The notes: a model not told the origin generated them from the letters alone. A DNA stretch of 64,000 nt from Cellulosimicrobium terreum (GCA_014803435.1 JACYFD010000002.1:659026-723025), one strand, 5' to 3'; shown: positions 50,623 to 60,353, counted from the first letter of the stretch. Numbers and translations are program-made.

Positions 50623-52763
50623 CCGCGATCCGACTCGGGCTGTCCGAGCTGCGCCGGCTCGCCTCCGGGACCATGCCCCGCCTCGCCATCCTCGCGATGG
50701 CGCTCATCCCCACGCTCTACGCGGGCCTGTACCTCTTCGCCAACCACGACCCGTACGGCAGGCTCGACGAGGTCCCCGCGGCCGTCGTCGTGCATGACGA
50801 GGGCACGACGACGACGGACGCGCAGACCGGCGACGAGACCGAACGCCGCTTCGGGCGCGACGTCGCGGACCAGCTCCTCGACGACGGCGGGTTCGGCTGG
50901 GTCGAGACGAGCCAGGCGGACGCGGAGTACGGCGTGCGGTCCGGACGCTACGACGCGGCGCTCGTCATCGGCCCGACGTTCTCGGCGGACCTCGCGTCCG
51001 CGGGCGAGTTCGAGCCGCAGCAGGCGAGCCTCACGCTCATCACCAACGACGCGAACAACTATCTCGCGCGCACGATCGCGGACCAGATCGTCGGCCAGGT
51101 GCGGGACTCGATCGCGGAGCAGGTCGGCACCGAGGCGGCGGACACGTTCCTGCGCGGCTTCGCCTCGATCCACACCAACCTTGCCGACGCCGTCGACGGC
51201 GCGGACCAGCTCCTCGACGGCGCCACGAGCCTGCAGGACGGGATCGTCTCCGCCGACGACGGCGCGCACACCCTCGCAGACGGCGCGTCCCGGGCAGCGG
51301 ACGGCGCGGCGGAGCTCGACACGAAGACCGGCGACCTCGCCGACGCCGTCGGACGACTCGACGACGGCGCCGGCGAGCTGTCGTCCGGTCTCGGCACGCT
51401 GCGCGACGGCACCGCGTCCCTGCCGGACCAGACGCGCGAGCTCGCCGACGGCGCGGCGCAGGTCGCGGACGGGAACGAGCAGGTCGCGCGGTACGGCAGC
51501 GACGTGGCCGCCGCCGCGGGCGACGTCGTGCCCGCGCTCGACGCCGCGCGCGACGACGCGGCCGCCACCCTCGACGCCGCGCGCGCCGACCTCGAGGACC
51601 AGCTCGAGGCGGCCGGCGTCCCGCAGGAGACCATCGACGACATCCTCGCCCGGTTCGACACCGCACGGACCGACGTCGGTACGGCGCTCGACGGGCAGCG
51701 CGACCAGGTCCAGGACGCCGTCGACCAGGTCGAGGGTGCGTCAGGACAGCTCGACGACCTCGCTGCGGGGGCGCGCCAGATCGCCGACGGCGCCGACACC
51801 CTCGCCGACGCGACACCTCGGCTCGCCGACGGCATCGCGAGCGCGGCGGACGGGGCGTCGACCCTCGCCGACGGCACGGGGCAGCTCGCGGCCGCGACGC
51901 CGCAGCTCGTCGCCGGGGTCGGGCAGCTCGCGGACGGGACCGCGCAGGTCGCCGACGGCGCGGGGGACCTCGCGGACGGCACGGCGCAGCTGCGCGACGG
52001 CTCCGGAGAGCTCGTCGACGGGACGAAGGAGCTGCGCGACGGCCTGCAGGACGGGCTCGGGCAGGTCCCGGACCTCGACGACCAGACGCGCGACGACACC
52101 GCGCAGACCATCGGCAACCCGGTCACGGTCCAGAACCAGGCGCTCGCCTCGGCGGGCACCTACGGCGGCGGGCTCGCCCCGTTCTTCCTGTCGCTCGCGA
52201 CGTGGATCGGCGCGTACGTGCTGTTCCTGCTCGTGCGGCCGCTGTCGACGCGCGCGCTCGCCGCCGGACGGTCGGGCCTCGCGGCGGCGCTGGGCGGGTG
52301 GCTGACGCCCGCGGCGATCGGCGTCGTCCAGGTGGCGGCGATGTTCGCCGTGACGAAGTTCGCGCTCGACATCGACCCCGTGCACGGCGTCGGGACGGCC
52401 CTGTTCCTCGTCCTGGTCTCGGCGACGTTCGTCGCGATCCTCCAGGCGCTCAACGTGTGGCTCGGCGCGGCGGGGCAGTTCCTCGGGCTGATCCTCATGC
52501 TCGTCCAGCTCGTCACCGCGGGCGGCACGTTCCCCTGGCAGACCATCCCGCAGCCGCTCCAGGGCATGCACCGGTTCCTGCCCATGACCTACGCGGTCGA
52601 GGGCCTGCGCCAGCTCCTCTACGGCGGCAACCTCGCGACCGTCGCGCGCGACGTCACCGTGCTCGCCGTCGTCCTCGGCGGCGCGCTCGCCCTGACGACC
52701 CTCGCCGCCCGCCGCCAGCGCGTGTGGACCCTCACCAAGCTCCAGCCCGAGCTCGTCCTGTGA
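50619..52763 (+). CDS. YhgE/Pip domain membrane protein
   Basis: The protein has 714 residues from ATG 50619. One N-terminal membrane segment (about 20-44), an extracellular region of 460 residues containing many Asp-Gly-Ala-x-x-Leu repeats (LADGAAQVADG, TLADGASRAADG, QLADGTAQVADG) that predict a long helical stalk, and five C-terminal membrane segments of ABC-2 type. It matches the phage-infection-protein/YhgE family. Members resemble ABC-2 permeases and ESX-linked proteins, with function mostly unknown. It is coupled to the ABC-like gene. Confidence 0.92.
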   Translation: MTAIRLGLSELRRLASGTMPRLAILAMALIPTLYAGLYLFANHDPYGRLDEVPAAVVVHDEGTTTTDAQTGDETERRFGRDVADQLLDDGGFGWVETSQADAEYGVRSGRYDAALVIGPTFSADLASAGEFEPQQASLTLITNDANNYLARTIADQIVGQVRDSIAEQVGTEAADTFLRGFASIHTNLADAVDGADQLLDGATSLQDGIVSADDGAHTLADGASRAADGAAELDTKTGDLADAVGRLDDGAGELSSGLGTLRDGTASLPDQTRELADGAAQVADGNEQVARYGSDVAAAAGDVVPALDAARDDAAATLDAARADLEDQLEAAGVPQETIDDILARFDTARTDVGTALDGQRDQVQDAVDQVEGASGQLDDLAAGARQIADGADTLADATPRLADGIASAADGASTLADGTGQLAAATPQLVAGVGQLADGTAQVADGAGDLADGTAQLRDGSGELVDGTKELRDGLQDGLGQVPDLDDQTRDDTAQTIGNPVTVQNQALASAGTYGGGLAPFFLSLATWIGAYVLFLLVRPLSTRALAAGRSGLAAALGGWLTPAAIGVVQVAAMFAVTKFALDIDPVHGVGTALFLVLVSATFVAILQALNVWLGAAGQFLGLILMLVQLVTAGGTFPWQTIPQPLQGMHRFLPMTYAVEGLRQLLYGGNLATVARDVTVLAVVLGGALALTTLAARRQRVWTLTKLQPELVL

Positions 52764-52766
52764 CCG

Positions 52767-52846
52767 CGAGATGGAACCCCCTTCCCGCGAGGTAGTACCC
52801 CGGTCCGGGACCACGGTTCTATCTCGCCGACCGGCGTACTACCTCG
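52767..52846. promoter_or_regulatory. Four-copy motif array forming an 80-bp dyad
   Basis: Four copies of a 12-bp motif (consensus CGAGRTRGWACC): plus strand at 52767-52778 and 52788-52799, minus strand at 52815-52826 and 52835-52846. Starts within each pair are 21 and 20 bp apart, and the whole is symmetric about 52806.5. It lies just before the FAD/Fe-S oxidase gene. Confidence 0.75.
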
Positions 52847-52877
52847 GCGGACGACGGACAGTGCGAGAATCGCGGAC

Positions 52878-55800
52878 GTGTCCGCTGAGATCGACGCCAC
52901 CCCGACAGCCGCCCCGAGCGCAGCGACCCCGACGACCGAGGTCGACCACGCCGCTGCCGTGAGCGAGGCCCGGCGGGCCGCCGACGACGCCCGGACGGCG
53001 CTCGCGGGCGCCCTGCGCACGGTCGTGCGCGGGTCGGTGGACGCCACCACGCGGCGTCGGGCCGAGTACTCGACGGACGCGTCCAACTACCGCGTGGTCC
53101 CCGAGGTGGTCGTGCTCCCGCAGGACGTGGACGACGCGGTCGCCGCGCTCGACGTCGCGCGCGAGCTCGAGGTCCCGATCACGGCGCGGGGCGCGGGGAC
53201 GTCGGTCGCGGGCAACTCGGTCGGTCCGGGCGTCGTCCTGGACTTCTCGAGGCACGTGCACGGCATCCTCGACGTCGACCCGCAGGCGCGGACGGCGCGG
53301 GTCGAGCCGGGCGTGGTGATGTCCGCGCTGCAGCAGGCCGCGGCACCGCACGGGTTGCGGTTCGGCCCGGACCCCTCGACGCAGAACCGCGCGACGCTCG
53401 GCGGGATGATCGGCAACAACGCGTGCGGGCCGCACGCCGTCGCGTACGGCCGCACGGCGGACAACGTGATCGAGCTCGACGTCGTCGACGGGACCGGCCG
53501 GCGCTTCACGGCGGGCACGGGCGACCCGACGTTCGCCGCGGTCCCCGGCCTCGCCGAGCTGGTCCGCGAGAACCTCGCGCTGATCCGCACCGAGTTCGGG
53601 CGGTTCGGCCGTCAGGTGTCGGGGTACTCGCTCGAGCACCTGCTGCCGGAGAACGGCTCCGACCTCGCGAAGGCGCTCGTCGGAACCGAGGGCACGCTCG
53701 TGACGATCCTCGAGGCCACGGTCCGGCTCGTCCCGGTGCCGTCCGCGCCGACGCTCGTCGTCCTGGGCTACCCGGACATGCCGTCGGCCGCCGACGACGT
53801 CCCCACCTTCCTGGACCTGCACCCTCTCGCGGTGGAGGGCCTGGACGCCCGGCTGGTCGACGTCGTGCGCCGCGCCAAGGGCGACGCGTCGGTCCCGCCG
53901 CTCCCGCCCGGCGCTGGGTGGCTCATGGTCGAGGTCGGCGGCGCGACGCCCGAGGAGGCACGGGAGAACGCGGAGCTGATCGTCGGGGCGTCGGGCAGCG
54001 AGGCCACGATGATCCTCCCGGCGGGACCGGACGCGACGAAGATGTGGCAGATCCGGGCCGACGGCGCGGGCCTGGCCGGGCGCACGCCGTCCGGGGAGCA
54101 GGCGTGGCCGGGCTGGGAGGACTCCGCGGTCCCGCCGGAGAAGCTGGGCGACTACCTGCGCGACCTCGACGCGCTCATGGCGCGCTACGGGGTCGACGGC
54201 CTGCCGTACGGGCACTTCGGCGACGGGTGCGTGCACCTGCGCATCGACCTCCCGCTCGAGGCGTCCGGCTCGGTGCTGCGCACCTTCATGCTCGAGGCCG
54301 CGGAGCTCGTCGCGAAGTACGGCGGCTCGCTCTCGGGCGAGCACGGGGACGGGCGCGCACGCTCCGAGCTGCTGCCGCTCATGTACAGCCCCGAGGCGAT
54401 CGCGCTGCTCGAACGGTTCAAGGCGCTGTTCGACCCGTCCGACGTCATGAACCCGGGCGTCGTGGTGCGCCCGCGCGCGATCGACGACGACCTGCGCCGC
54501 CCGCAGGCGCACCCCGTGCTGTCGTCGGTCGGCGCGTCGGGCGGCCCGGGGGTCGAGACCGTCAAGGTCTCGAAGATCTCCCGCCGTGCGGGATACCAGG
54601 GGTTCTCGTTCGCGCACGACCACGGCGACCTGACGCAGGCCGTGCACCGCTGCGTGGGCGTCGGCAAGTGCCGCGCCGACTCGAGCGCCGCGGGCGGCTT
54701 CATGTGCCCGTCGTACCAGGCGACGAAGGACGAGAAGGACGTCACGCGCGGTCGTTCCCGCGTCCTGCAGGAAGCCGTGAACGGCACCCTGGTGGGCGGC
54801 CTCGCGGCGCCCGAGGTGCGCGAGTCGCTCGACCTGTGCCTGTCCTGCAAGGCGTGCTCGAGCGACTGCCCGGCGGGCGTCGACATGGCCCAGTACAAGT
54901 CCGAGGTGCTGTACCGGAACTACCGCGGCAAGCTGCGCCCCGTCGACCACTACTCGCTCGGCTGGCTGCCGGTGTGGGCGCGGCTCGCGACCGGCATGCC
55001 GCGGTTCGTCAACAAGCTCCTCGGCATCCGGCCGATCGCGAAGACCGTGCTCTGGGCGGGCGGCATGGACACGCGCCGTGCGATGACGACGTTCGCCGAG
55101 GTCCCCTTCCGCACGTGGTGGAGGCGCGGCGGCGCGAGCCGGGGCGTGCCGGGGCTGCGCATCGGCCAGACGCCGGGACGGCCCGTGCGCGACGAGCGGC
55201 CCAAGGTCGTCCTGTGGACCGACTCGTTCAGCGACAACATGTCGCCGGGCGTGCCGCAGGCCGCGGTCAAGGTCCTCACCGCCGCCGGGTACGACGTCGT
55301 CGTGCCGGACGAGCAGGCGTGCTGCGGCCTCACGTGGATCAGCACTGGGCAGCTGGACGGCGCGCGCAAGCGGCTCGAGCACCTGCTGTCCGTCCTCGGC
55401 CCGTACGCGGTGAACGGGATCCCGATCATGGGTCTCGAGCCGTCGTGCACCGCGGTGCTGCGCTCCGACCTGGTGGACCTGTTCCCGGACGACCCGCGGG
55501 CACAGGCCGTCTCGCGAGCGACGCGCACGCTCGCCGAGCTGCTCACGTCGGTCGACACGGCGCCCGGCCGCGAGACCGGCTGGCGCGTGCCCGACCTGTC
55601 CGACGTGACGGCCGTCGTGCAGCCGCACTGCCACCAGCACTCCGTGATGGGCTTCGCGGCGGACGAGCGCCTCCTGCGCGACGCGGGCGCGAACGTCACG
55701 GTCCTGGCGGGCTGCTGCGGTCTCGCGGGCAACTTCGGCATGCAGAAGGGCCACTACGAGACGTCGGTCGCGGTCGCGGAGAACGCGCTGCTGCCCGCCC

Positions 55801-55922
55801 TGCGCGACGCCGAGCCCCGGGACGTCTACCTCGCCGACGGGTTCTCGTGCCGCACGCAGGCGGACGACCTTGCCGGGGTCCAGGGCAAGGCGCTGGTCGA
55901 GCTGCTCGCGGAGCGGCTCTAA
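52878..55922 (+). CDS. D-lactate dehydrogenase-type FAD and Fe-S oxidoreductase
   Basis: The protein has 1014 residues from GTG 52878. The FAD-binding domain (ITARGAGTSVAGNSVGPGVVLDFSRH), FAD-linked oxidase C-terminal domain (LPYGHFGDGCVHLRIDLPL, GEHGDGRARSELLPLMYSPEAI), two 4Fe-4S Cys motifs (CVGVGKCRADSSAAGGFMC and CLSCKACSSDCPAGVDM) and two CCG domains (EQACCGLTWISTG; AGCCGLAGNFGMQKGHYE) fuse in one chain. This is the arrangement of D-lactate or glycolate-type dehydrogenases feeding electrons to the quinone pool. The substrate is not decided by sequence. Confidence 0.93.
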   Translation: MSAEIDATPTAAPSAATPTTEVDHAAAVSEARRAADDARTALAGALRTVVRGSVDATTRRRAEYSTDASNYRVVPEVVVLPQDVDDAVAALDVARELEVPITARGAGTSVAGNSVGPGVVLDFSRHVHGILDVDPQARTARVEPGVVMSALQQAAAPHGLRFGPDPSTQNRATLGGMIGNNACGPHAVAYGRTADNVIELDVVDGTGRRFTAGTGDPTFAAVPGLAELVRENLALIRTEFGRFGRQVSGYSLEHLLPENGSDLAKALVGTEGTLVTILEATVRLVPVPSAPTLVVLGYPDMPSAADDVPTFLDLHPLAVEGLDARLVDVVRRAKGDASVPPLPPGAGWLMVEVGGATPEEARENAELIVGASGSEATMILPAGPDATKMWQIRADGAGLAGRTPSGEQAWPGWEDSAVPPEKLGDYLRDLDALMARYGVDGLPYGHFGDGCVHLRIDLPLEASGSVLRTFMLEAAELVAKYGGSLSGEHGDGRARSELLPLMYSPEAIALLERFKALFDPSDVMNPGVVVRPRAIDDDLRRPQAHPVLSSVGASGGPGVETVKVSKISRRAGYQGFSFAHDHGDLTQAVHRCVGVGKCRADSSAAGGFMCPSYQATKDEKDVTRGRSRVLQEAVNGTLVGGLAAPEVRESLDLCLSCKACSSDCPAGVDMAQYKSEVLYRNYRGKLRPVDHYSLGWLPVWARLATGMPRFVNKLLGIRPIAKTVLWAGGMDTRRAMTTFAEVPFRTWWRRGGASRGVPGLRIGQTPGRPVRDERPKVVLWTDSFSDNMSPGVPQAAVKVLTAAGYDVVVPDEQACCGLTWISTGQLDGARKRLEHLLSVLGPYAVNGIPIMGLEPSCTAVLRSDLVDLFPDDPRAQAVSRATRTLAELLTSVDTAPGRETGWRVPDLSDVTAVVQPHCHQHSVMGFAADERLLRDAGANVTVLAGCCGLAGNFGMQKGHYETSVAVAENALLPALRDAEPRDVYLADGFSCRTQADDLAGVQGKALVELLAERL

Positions 55923-56932
55923 CCGACGCGCACGACCATCTTGCCGATGTTGCCGCCGCGCATCATGTCGAGGAACGCGTCCACCGCGTGGTCGATGCCG
56001 TCGACGACGGTCTCGTCGTAGGCGACCTTTCCCTCGGCGAACCAGCCGGTCATGAGCCGGCCGAACTCCGGTGCGTGGTCGAGGTACCCGCCGAGGGTGA
56101 ACCCGCGCAGCGTCAGGCCCCGCGTGATGAGGTTGGCCATGTTGGCGGGACCGGGGGTGCGCTCGGTCGCGTTGTAGCCCGCGATGGCCCCGCACAGCGC
56201 GACCCGGCCGCCGTCGTTCATGACCCCGAGTGCCGCCTCCAGGTGGTCGCCACCCACGTTGTCGAAGAACACGTCGACCCCGTCGGGGACCAGCCCCCGC
56301 AGCTGCTTGCGCACGGGGGCGTCCTTGTAGTTCAGCGCGGCGTCGTACCCGTACTTCTCGGTGAGGAGCTCCACCTTCTCGGCGGTCCCGGCCGAGCCGA
56401 CCACGCGCGCTGCCCCGAGGAGCCTGGCGATCTGGCCGGCCGCGGTCCCGACGGCGCCGGCCGCACCCGAGACGAACACCGTGTCGCCGGGCCGCATCCC
56501 GGCGATCTCCGTGAGGCCGACGTACGCGGTCAGGCCCGTCAGCCCGAGGATGCCGAGGTGCACCGACGACGGGTGCCCGGCGATCTCGGGGACCACCCGG
56601 AACGCGGACCCGTCCTCCTGCACGACGTCGCGCCAGCCGTGCTGGTGGAGCACGAGCGCCCCGACGGGCAGGGTGTCGACCGTCGTCTCGACGACACGAC
56701 CGACGGCGCCCCCGGTCATGGTCTCGCCGAGCGCGAAGGGCGGCGTGTAGCTCTTCACGTCGTTCATGCGTCCGCGCATGTACGGGTCGACGGACACGAA
56801 CTCGTTGACCACGCGGACCTCGCCCGGAGCGAGGTCGCCGTACTCGACGGTGACGGTGCGGAAGTCGTCTTGCGTGGGCCAGCCCTCGGGGCGTGCGGCG
56901 AGCTGGACCTGGGTGCTGCGGGCGGACGACAT
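55919..56932 (-). CDS. NADP-dependent MDR oxidoreductase (2-alkenal/prostaglandin reductase type)
   Basis: The protein has 337 residues from ATG 56932. The zinc-free MDR pattern is VDPYMRGRMNDVKSYTPPFALGETMTGGAVGRV, then GLTGLTAYVGL, the Rossmann motif VSGAAGAVGTAAGQIARLLGA and FDNVGGDHLEAAL. This family reduces alpha,beta-unsaturated carbonyls (curcumin reductase, leukotriene B4 dehydrogenase-like). The gene overlaps the preceding dehydrogenase by four bases at the stops (convergent). Regulation is not evident. Confidence 0.93.
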   Translation of the reverse strand: MSSARSTQVQLAARPEGWPTQDDFRTVTVEYGDLAPGEVRVVNEFVSVDPYMRGRMNDVKSYTPPFALGETMTGGAVGRVVETTVDTLPVGALVLHQHGWRDVVQEDGSAFRVVPEIAGHPSSVHLGILGLTGLTAYVGLTEIAGMRPGDTVFVSGAAGAVGTAAGQIARLLGAARVVGSAGTAEKVELLTEKYGYDAALNYKDAPVRKQLRGLVPDGVDVFFDNVGGDHLEAALGVMNDGGRVALCGAIAGYNATERTPGPANMANLITRGLTLRGFTLGGYLDHAPEFGRLMTGWFAEGKVAYDETVVDGIDHAVDAFLDMMRGGNIGKMVVRVG

Positions 56933-56988
56933 GCGGGAGATACCTCCGGTGGATCGGCTGGTGCGGGGGACGTTCGGGAGCGGGCAGG

Positions 56989-57251
56989 TCAGGTCGTGAG
57001 ACCGACCACGACGGCCAGGACCGCGAGGAGGGGGAGAGCACCCTGCCTGATCGCGGCCTGGCGGTGCGCGCGGGAGGAGAGGAGCAGGACGAGGGCCGCG
57101 GCGAGCATGGAACCGGTGCCGGTGAGCACGAGCGTGCTGCCGAAGACGGCGCGGGCTCGGGGACCGGTCCAGGCGACCGACTCGAGCACGAAGATCATGA
57201 CGTGCAGGAGCGCGGCCAGCCCCGCCAGCACGAGACCACGGCGATCATCAT
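56989..57251 (-). pseudogene. DUF1304 gene remnant (frameshift and internal deletion)
   Basis: Minus-strand codons from ATG 57251 read MMIAVV and would continue as VLAGLAALLHVMIFVLESVAWTGPRARAVFG, a standard DUF1304 start, but a 2-nt offset near 57232-57235 puts these in different frames. After RAVFG about 40 residues normally containing the NQGFYN segment are missing, and the reading goes straight to the C-terminal VLTGTGSMLAAALVLLLSSRA to LPLLAVLAVVVGL. The gene is therefore both frameshifted and deleted. Confidence 0.75.
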
Positions 57252-57398
57252 CTCGACCTCGTTCCCCGGCGCTGCCGGTCGTGGTGGACTTCTCGGACAA
57301 GCCTCCACCATGCCTGACGGACCGAGTGCGGCGCTCGCCGAGGCGAGTCGTCACCTGCGCGACACCTGCGGTTCGTCCGGGCCGGGTACGGTGCCCGC

Positions 57399-57770
57399 GT
57401 GACCACACCTCCCGCCACCGCACGCTGGTTCGGCGTGCGCTGCGTCTTTCGCCACCGCGGCCTCGAGGACGACACCGACCGCGTGTACGAGGAGCGCGTG
57501 ACGGTGTGGTGCGCGGAGCGCTTCGCGGACGCGATCGAGCGCGCCGAGGACGAGGCGCGGGAGTACGCCAGGACCGCGGGGGCGAAGTACCTCGGTCTCG
57601 CGCAGGCGTACCGGTGCGACGACGTCCCGGGAGACGGCTCCGAGGTGTTCTCCCTCGTCCGGACCAGCCGGCTCAAGCCGACGCGGTACCTCGACGCGTT
57701 CTTCGACACGGGCGCCGAGCGCCAGGGCGCACTGCGCGCGCACGAGGGCCTGTCCGAGGGCGCGCGGTAG
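57399..57770 (+). CDS. DUF4288 domain protein
   Basis: The protein has 123 residues from GTG 57399. It matches DUF4288: WFGVRCVFRHRG, YEERVTVWCAERFADAIERAEDEAREYA, AKYLGLAQAYRCDDVPGDGSEVFSLVRTS, and YLDAFFDTGAERQ at the end. Function unknown; members usually lie alone. It is followed after 24 bp by the convergent MocR regulator. Confidence 0.85.
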   Translation: MTTPPATARWFGVRCVFRHRGLEDDTDRVYEERVTVWCAERFADAIERAEDEAREYARTAGAKYLGLAQAYRCDDVPGDGSEVFSLVRTSRLKPTRYLDAFFDTGAERQGALRAHEGLSEGAR

Positions 57771-57794
57771 CCCTCGGACGGCGGCGCGGACGCG

Positions 57795-59276
57795 TCACGC
57801 TGCGGCGCGGACCGCCTCGGCCAGCCGGCGGACGGCCTCGTCCGCGCGGGCGTCCGCAAGGTTGCCGTAGCCGAGGACGAGGGTCGTGGAGCGGTCGACC
57901 GGGCCGACCCGGTAGCGCCGCACGTCCGTCACCGTGACGCACCGGGCCGCGGCCTCGCGGACGACGTGCGCGGCGTCGGGCACCGTCTCGTCCCGCGTGC
58001 CGGAGAGGTCGAGCAGCGCGTGCATCCCGGCGGCGAGGCCGCTGACCCGTGCCTGCGGGAGCTCGCGGGCCAGGGCGGCGACGACGTCGTCGCGCCGGCG
58101 GCGGAAGCGTGTGCGCGCGGCCCGCAGGTGCCGGTCGTACGCGCCGGACTCGACGAACCGGGCGAACGTGAGCTGGTCGAGCGTCGAGGGTGCCGCACCG
58201 GGTCCGCGAGCCCGCGTCACCGCGTCGCGCCAGCGCGGCGGCACGACCATCCAGCCGAGCCCGAAGGCCGGCGACATCGTCTTGCTCACCGAGCCGAGCA
58301 GGACGACGTGGTCGGGATCGAGGCCCTGGAGGGCGGCGACGGGCCGCCGGTCATAGCGGAACTCGGCGTCGTAGTCGTCCTCGACCACGATCCCGCCGAC
58401 GTCGCGGGCCCACGCGACGACGGCCTCGCGCCGCTCGGGCGCGAGCGCCGTGCCCGTGGGGAACTGGTGCGCGGGCGTGAGCAGGGCCGCCCGCGCGCCG
58501 GTACGCCGGGAGGCGGCGACGAGCGCGTCGACGTCGACCCCGCCGGTGTCGACCGGGACGGGCACGGGCCGCAGCCCCGCCCGGGCCGCGAAGTCGCGCA
58601 GCACGGCCCAGCTCGGGTCCTCGACGAGCAGGTGCGTGTGCCCGGCCTCGACGAGCGCGGACGCGAGGTGCGCGATCGCGTCGGTCGCGCCGTGCGTGAC
58701 GACGACGGCGTCGTCGGGGCCGGTGGTGGTGCGGGCGCGGCGCAGGTGCCCGGCGACGGCCGCGCGAGCGCGGGGATGGCCCGCGGGCGCGGGCGCGCCG
58801 AGGTCGTCGTTGGTCGCTGCCGCGAGCGCCTCGCGCGCCGCACGCAGCCAGGCGTCGCGTGGCACGTGACGCAGGTCGGGGACGCCGGGCGCGAGGTCGT
58901 ACCGGGCCCGCGGCGCCGGCCGGGGCAGGATCCCGCCCGACGCCGTGCCGCCCGTACCACCGGCGCGTGCCGCGGCGCCGACGCGGGTCGCGGAGCCCGT
59001 CCGGGCCTCGAGGAACCCCTCGGCGACGAGCTGGCCGTAGGCCTGGGTCACGACCCAGCGCGACACACCGATCCGGTCCGCGAGCAGCCGGCTCGCGGGC
59101 AGCGCCGCGCCGACGGGGACGCGTCCCGTCCGCACGGCGGCGCGGATCGCTCCCTCGAGCCGCTCCACGCGGGAACCCGGCCCCGGTCCGAGGTCCAGCA
59201 GCGCCTCCCAGGCGAGCTCCGCCGTCGGGCCGCCGTGGTCCCCCCGGGTTGGTGAAGTGGTCTGGTCGAAGGCCAT
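57795..59276 (-). CDS. MocR/GntR regulator with aminotransferase domain
   Basis: The protein has 493 residues from ATG 59276. The N-terminal GntR winged helix (about 40-105) includes GAALPASRLLADRIGVSRWVVTQAYGQLVAEGF. The C-terminal PLP fold type I aminotransferase domain includes VVTHGATDAI, the Asp in VEDDYDAEFRYD and the PLP-Lys in GSVSKTMSPAFGLGW. MocR regulators usually control PLP, GABA or amine metabolism. It is divergent from the aldo/keto reductase gene, the likely target; this is inference. Confidence 0.94.
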   Translation of the reverse strand: MAFDQTTSPTRGDHGGPTAELAWEALLDLGPGPGSRVERLEGAIRAAVRTGRVPVGAALPASRLLADRIGVSRWVVTQAYGQLVAEGFLEARTGSATRVGAAARAGGTGGTASGGILPRPAPRARYDLAPGVPDLRHVPRDAWLRAAREALAAATNDDLGAPAPAGHPRARAAVAGHLRRARTTTGPDDAVVVTHGATDAIAHLASALVEAGHTHLLVEDPSWAVLRDFAARAGLRPVPVPVDTGGVDVDALVAASRRTGARAALLTPAHQFPTGTALAPERREAVVAWARDVGGIVVEDDYDAEFRYDRRPVAALQGLDPDHVVLLGSVSKTMSPAFGLGWMVVPPRWRDAVTRARGPGAAPSTLDQLTFARFVESGAYDRHLRAARTRFRRRRDDVVAALARELPQARVSGLAAGMHALLDLSGTRDETVPDAAHVVREAAARCVTVTDVRRYRVGPVDRSTTLVLGYGNLADARADEAVRRLAEAVRAAA

Positions 59277-59369
59277 GAGATCGGACCGTACACCCGTGCC
59301 GTTCGCTGCCTAGCGTGGAGCCACGACCTTCCGCACCACCCGCACACCGCTACCGGCAGGAGATCCACC

Positions 59370-60353
59370 ATGCGCTACCGCACCATCGGCGACGGCCGTA
59401 CCTCGTTCGAGGTCTCGACGCTGTGCCTCGGCACGATGTACATGGGCACGCGGGTCGACGAGGAGACCTCGTTCGCGATCCTCGACCGCTACGTCGAGGC
59501 GGGCGGGACGTTCCTCGACACGGCGAACAACTACAACTTCTGGGGTCTGGGCCACGGCCGCGACAGCGAGGACGTGCTCGGCCGCTGGCTCGCGAGCCGC
59601 GGTGCCCGCGACCAGGTCCGGCTCGCCACGAAGCTCGGCGCCTCGAAGAAGGACCCCGCGCTGCCGTTGTCGAGCACCGAGCCGACCAACTTCCAGGGGC
59701 TCGGCGCGGACGTCGTCGCGCGCGAGGCGTACGAGAGCCTGCGCCACCTGGGCGTGGACCACCTCGACGTGCTGTACGGGCACGTGGACGACCACGACAC
59801 CCCGCTCGCGGAGACGGTCGGCGCGTTCGGCACGCTCCAGGCGGAGGGGGTCGTGGGGATCACCGGGATCTCGAACGTCGCGCTGTGGCGCGTGGTCGAG
59901 GCGCGCGAGGAGGCGCTGCGGCAGGGGATCTCCCCCTATGGCCTGGTCCAGCAGAACTTCACCTACGCCTACCCGACGCCCGAGCCCGGCCGGCACAACT
60001 GGGCGTCGTACGAGCTGCTCGACTACGCGGCCTCCACCGGTTCCGACGGACGGCCGCCGCTGGCCGTCGTCGCCTACTCGCCGATCCTGCAGGGCGCCTA
60101 CGTGCGTCGCGACAAGCCGCTGTGGGACGGGTTCGACCACCCCACGACGCGCGAGCGCATCCGCACGCTGCACGACGTCGCCGGGCAGGTCGGCGCCACG
60201 CCGAACCAGGTCGTCCTCGCCTGGCTCCTCGGCGGCGAGCACCCCGTCGTCCCCGTCGTCGGGCCCAGCACCGTCGAGCAGCTCGACGAGCTCCTCGGCG
60301 CGGCCGAGCTCGACCTCGACGTGGAGACACGGGTACGGCTCGACGTGGCCTGA
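59370..60353 (+). CDS. Aldo/keto reductase
   Basis: The protein has 327 residues from ATG 59370 with an AGGAG site. The AKR barrel shows LCLGTMYMGTRVDEE, FLDTANNYNFWGLGHGRDSEDVLG (Asp and Tyr of the tetrad), LATKLGA (Lys) and VLYGHVDDHDTPLAETV (His), then the NADPH-binding GPSTVEQLDELL. Substrate unknown. Divergent from MocR, with 93 bp between. Confidence 0.94.
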   Translation: MRYRTIGDGRTSFEVSTLCLGTMYMGTRVDEETSFAILDRYVEAGGTFLDTANNYNFWGLGHGRDSEDVLGRWLASRGARDQVRLATKLGASKKDPALPLSSTEPTNFQGLGADVVAREAYESLRHLGVDHLDVLYGHVDDHDTPLAETVGAFGTLQAEGVVGITGISNVALWRVVEAREEALRQGISPYGLVQQNFTYAYPTPEPGRHNWASYELLDYAASTGSDGRPPLAVVAYSPILQGAYVRRDKPLWDGFDHPTTRERIRTLHDVAGQVGATPNQVVLAWLLGGEHPVVPVVGPSTVEQLDELLGAAELDLDVETRVRLDVA

